The notes beneath the pieces were generated by a model. The model was not told the DNA's origin. It searched no databases and saw nothing but the letters and a program-made list of their open reading frames with translations. Positions 29,206-29,209 of a stretch of DNA of 29,209 nt are shown here, piece by piece (within the stretch, counting starts at the first letter, position 1; every line of letters begins with the position of its first letter). The position numbers and the translations under genes are program-made. Origin of the DNA: a virus; the IMG/VR virus record IMGVR_UViG_3300034521_000108, positions 1-29,209 of that record; one strand, given 5' to 3'.

Positions 29206-29209
29206 ATGG

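Overview
The window holds one complete P2-related (Peduoviridae-like) prophage of about 29 kb with short host flanks on both sides. The left flank is the 3' end of raiA (ribosome-associated inhibitor A) and the right flank is the pheL leader peptide of the phenylalanine-attenuated pheA operon. raiA and pheL are neighbours in enteric bacteria, so the host is a member of Enterobacterales. The leader peptide (MKLVPFFFAFFFTFP) differs from that of E. coli at two residues, so the genus is left open. The phage entered exactly at the rho-independent terminator of raiA: the attL and attR cores (105-126 and 29078-29099) are the terminator hairpin itself.

Layout, left to right. 82-427: attL, integrase arm sites and a terminator. 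428-1645: an accessory ('moron') region with a small one-membrane-segment protein of EACC1-like architecture, an iteron array bounded by a perfect 17-bp inverted repeat (801-1083), and an Icd-like cell-division-inhibitor ORF. 1697-19485, minus strand: the late operon, transcribed right to left and almost without gaps: scaffold/protease (O), capsid (N), small terminase (M), head completion (L), two tail-completion proteins, sheath, tube, holin, M15 endopeptidase, Rz/Rz1 spanins, tail assembly chaperone with a -1 frameshift site, tape measure, baseplate proteins, tail fibre and its assembly protein, two distal tail proteins and a hub-spike fusion. 19494-19651: a divergent control region. 19652-22793, plus strand: large terminase (P), portal (Q), then ogr. 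22825-27532, minus strand: the early operon: cox, a small unknown gene, a DEDD exonuclease, a ParE-toxin-like protein, a large zinc-finger/Toprim/ATPase replication protein, a ClpX-type zinc-finger protein and a small acidic protein. 27540-27635: the lysis-lysogeny switch. 27636-28994, plus strand: repressor C and integrase.

The element is a mosaic. Head genes and the switch (C, Cox, Int, Ogr) are P2-type. The tail (DUF2586-type sheath, DUF2597-type tube, DUF2590-type protein, hub-spike fusion) resembles the HP1/K139 branch. The replication module is a primase-helicase system and not P2 gpA. No structural gene is visibly broken, so the prophage may be functional.

The most useful second-look items are the EACC1-like orphan beside attL, the iteron array as a candidate replication origin or regulatory locus, a 10-bp-phased TTYCG/CGRAA array between the divergent late operons, a near-identical ~32-bp repeat shared by the switch and attR (candidate Cox sites), tandem arm sites with 11-bp spacing on both att sides, a textbook A AAA AAC frameshift site in the tail chaperone, and a possible frame-shifted C-terminal extension of the Icd-like gene.
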